Shown: positions 62,519 through 64,000 of the stretch, piece after piece
How positions within the stretch are numbered: position 1 is the first letter of the stretch
Layout of the letters: each line of letters opens with the position of its first letter
Source: Chersky-840 sp963764205
GTDB lineage: Bacteria > Actinomycetota > Acidimicrobiia > Acidimicrobiales > UBA8190
Reading direction: 5' to 3'
Assembly: GCA_963764205.1 (NCBI GenBank)
Contig: CAVXRN010000002.1
Coordinates: 1-64,000 of the forward strand
DNA: 64,000 nucleotides
Notes under the pieces: model-generated
The model's input: only the letters and a program-made list of their open reading frames with translations
What the model was told of the DNA's origin: nothing
The model's database searches: none
Program-made: the position numbers and the translations under genes

Positions 62519-63798
62519 CGATCGACGACGAAGTCGACTGGCTCATCGAGCACCGACCCGGCAAAGAGCTCCTGATCCCCCGGTACGACGATCCCGCCCA
62601 CCCTGTCACCGAGTTCCTCTTCCGATCGGGCGGCACGACGGCGGCGTACTGCTTGTTGTCGCAGCGTTCCCGGATCATCGTCAACACGGGACTGGGCTAC
62701 GAGGCGCCGCACCACAAGCGCGTGTTCGATGCGGTCCGGCGCGGGCCCACGCCCTATGTGCTGAGCACCCAGGCACACGTCGACCACCTCGGTGGCGTGC
62801 AGCTGTTCCGCGAGCCCGACACGGTCTACGTCGCCCAGGAGAACAACCTGGCCTGCCAACGCGACGACGCCCGAATCCGCCAATTGCGGTTGCGGACCGC
62901 AGGGATCTGGTTCGACATGACCGGGCGCGACGCGGCGCGGATCGCAGCGCAGAACCCCGGCGTGTCGATGCATCAGGACACCCCGACTCCCGACGTCACG
63001 TTCGACGAGCGCCTGGACCTGGACGTCGACGGGCTGCACCTGGAGCTCATCGCCGCGGTGGGGGAGACCATCGACAGCATGATCGTGTGGCTTCCCGAGC
63101 ACAGGCTCGCCCTCATCAGCAACCTGCTGGGCCCGTTGTTCCCGCATTTCCCCAATCTGAACACGTTGCGCGGGGACCGTTACCGACTGGTCGAGCCGTA
63201 CCTCGAGTCCGTGCGGCGGCTGCGCCAGCTCCAGCCCGAGATGCTCGTCACGGGGCGTCACGAGCCGATCGTCGGCGCCGAGCTCATCGACGCATCGCTC
63301 GCCCGCCTCCACGATGCCGTCGACTGGGTGCATCGCCAGACCCTCGACGGGATCAACGCCGGGACCGATCTCTGGACGATGATGCAGGACATCCGTTTGC
63401 CTCGGCATCTGCGGGTGGGCGAGGGCTACGGCAAGGTGGCCTGGGCCGTGCGCACGATCTGGGAGACCTACGTGGGGTGGTTCAAGCTCCGGTCCACGTC
63501 GGAGCTGTATCCCGATCGCCACACCGACGCCATGGGGCTGTTGGTCGACGCGGTCGGCGTGTCCGAGGCCCTGGAGCTGGCGCGCCGCGCCCTGGGTCGG
63601 GGGGACGCGGTCGAGGCGATCCTCCTGGCCGAAGGGATCCTGGGGCTCGATGCGGAGCACGTCGGTGCGGCCCGACTCGTGGCCGACGCCCACCGGAGCC
63701 TGCTCGACGTCGGTGGCGACGTCAGCTTTTGGGAGAGTGGCTGGCTCGAGTCCGAGGCCGAGCGGTGGACTGCGCGCGCCGAAGATCCAGCGACCTGA
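62515..63798 (+). CDS. MBL-fold hydrolase, alkylsulfatase-like
   Basis: A 427-residue metallo-beta-lactamase-fold protein. The metal motif reads STQAHVDHLGG: the third and later ligands are kept (H88, D90, H91), but the first histidine of HxHxDH is Q86. Downstream, GETIDSMIVWLPEHRLALISN and TGRHEPIVG match alkylsulfatase-type domains (SdsA1-like), and VGWFKLRSTSELYP resembles their dimerisation domain. Translational coupling to a sulfotransferase supports sulfate-ester chemistry. The Q86 change could alter metal content. Confidence 0.82.
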   Translation: MTIDDEVDWLIEHRPGKELLIPRYDDPAHPVTEFLFRSGGTTAAYCLLSQRSRIIVNTGLGYEAPHHKRVFDAVRRGPTPYVLSTQAHVDHLGGVQLFREPDTVYVAQENNLACQRDDARIRQLRLRTAGIWFDMTGRDAARIAAQNPGVSMHQDTPTPDVTFDERLDLDVDGLHLELIAAVGETIDSMIVWLPEHRLALISNLLGPLFPHFPNLNTLRGDRYRLVEPYLESVRRLRQLQPEMLVTGRHEPIVGAELIDASLARLHDAVDWVHRQTLDGINAGTDLWTMMQDIRLPRHLRVGEGYGKVAWAVRTIWETYVGWFKLRSTSELYPDRHTDAMGLLVDAVGVSEALELARRALGRGDAVEAILLAEGILGLDAEHVGAARLVADAHRSLLDVGGDVSFWESGWLESEAERWTARAEDPAT

Positions 63799-63870
63799 CC
63801 GTCGGGGTTGCACCCACCCCCTGTTAGCTTCAACGGGAACCGACCATTCCTCGACGAGAGACCTCCCGGC

Positions 63871-64000
63871 ATGTCCGAGTCCCGCATCCACTACGCCGCC
63901 ACCTTCGCGGTCCTCGCCACCGCGGCACTCGCGTTCAGCCTCTTGCAGTCCCTGATCATTCCGGCCATCCCCCAACTCGAGCACACGCTGCACACCTCGA
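63871..64000 (+). CDS. MFS transporter, N-terminal fragment (runs off the window)
   Basis: From the ATG at 63871 the frame encodes MSESRIHYAATFAVLATAAL and continues as FSLLQSLIIPAIPQLEHTLH, the first helix of a DHA-type major facilitator with the characteristic ALxxSLLQSLIIPAIPQL pattern. It remains open at base 64000. It follows the MBL gene by 72 bp. Confidence 0.75.
   Translation, partial: MSESRIHYAATFAVLATAALAFSLLQSLIIPAIPQLEHTLHTS

Noticed and set aside
1..64000. CRISPR array, tRNA or rRNA genes
   Set aside because: No regularly spaced repeats and no cloverleaf or T-loop signature noticed; the short repeats found are two or three copies only.

Overview
The window is very GC-rich, with strong G/C bias at third codon positions and long antisense shadow frames behind almost every gene. 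Together with a Tad/Flp pilus locus lacking an outer-membrane secretin, many TetR regulators, a cytochrome P450, livKHMGF, SDRs and amidohydrolases, this suggests a high-GC actinobacterium. A soil or freshwater Acidimicrobiia-like lineage is my inference; no rRNA or other taxonomic marker is present. I found no tRNA, rRNA, CRISPR array, transposase or phage gene.

Layout. (1) 1-9188, minus strand: cpaB copy 1, cpaE, tadA, tadB, tadC, a multi-spanning membrane protein, then a GAF histidine kinase and NarL-type response regulator (cut by the window start). (2) 8439-12414: a 932-bp inverted repeat, apparently perfect, carrying cpaB and its upstream region in both arms. It encloses an FTR1-type permease fused to a beta-propeller. 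(3) 11665-15512, plus strand: cpaB copy 2, TadE-like, TadG-like, TadE-like; then a GT87 transferase and a membrane-anchored protein with a SHEFVEALTNP motif. (4) 18.2-21.4 kb: P450, TetR and a fatty-acid hydroxylase/sterol desaturase. (5) 21.4-24.2 kb: three genes resembling a phosphonate monoester hydrolase, a PhnZ-type HD diiron oxygenase and a PhnY-type Fe(II)/2-oxoglutarate dioxygenase. (6) 24.2-26.2 kb: a HAMP-GGDEF diguanylate cyclase. (7) 26.3-38 kb: catabolic genes (ALDH, SDRs, two D-aminoacylase-type amidohydrolases, amidohydrolase-2, cyclase, SnoaL-like, hemerythrin-like, alpha/beta hydrolase) with TetR regulators. (8) 38.1-46.3 kb: TetR-controlled DHA2 exporter, a second MFS, YihY, DUF302, another DHA2 MFS, a cysteine-free DksA/TraR-like protein and two VOC proteins. 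(9) 46.3-49.4 kb: a second GGDEF protein and a dienelactone-hydrolase-like protein. (10) 49.4-54.4 kb: livKMHFG. (11) 54.6-64 kb: GH31, alpha/beta hydrolase, VOC, Gfo/Idh, SDR, sulfotransferase, alkylsulfatase-like MBL protein and the start of an MFS gene.

How the parts may work together: the two divergent tad half-operons would encode the secretion motor (cpaE, tadA/B/C) and the pseudopilin/adhesin-like proteins (TadE/TadG), each headed by the same cpaB and the same upstream region. The kinase/regulator pair and the diguanylate cyclases are candidate controllers. The 21-24 kb genes suggest an oxidative C-P cleavage route. The 60-64 kb genes pair a sulfotransferase with a sulfatase-like enzyme.

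Quality note: five genes carry six single-base frameshifts, two of them at G6 runs. This looks more like residual sequencing error than gene decay, so these genes are described as CDS with frameshifts.
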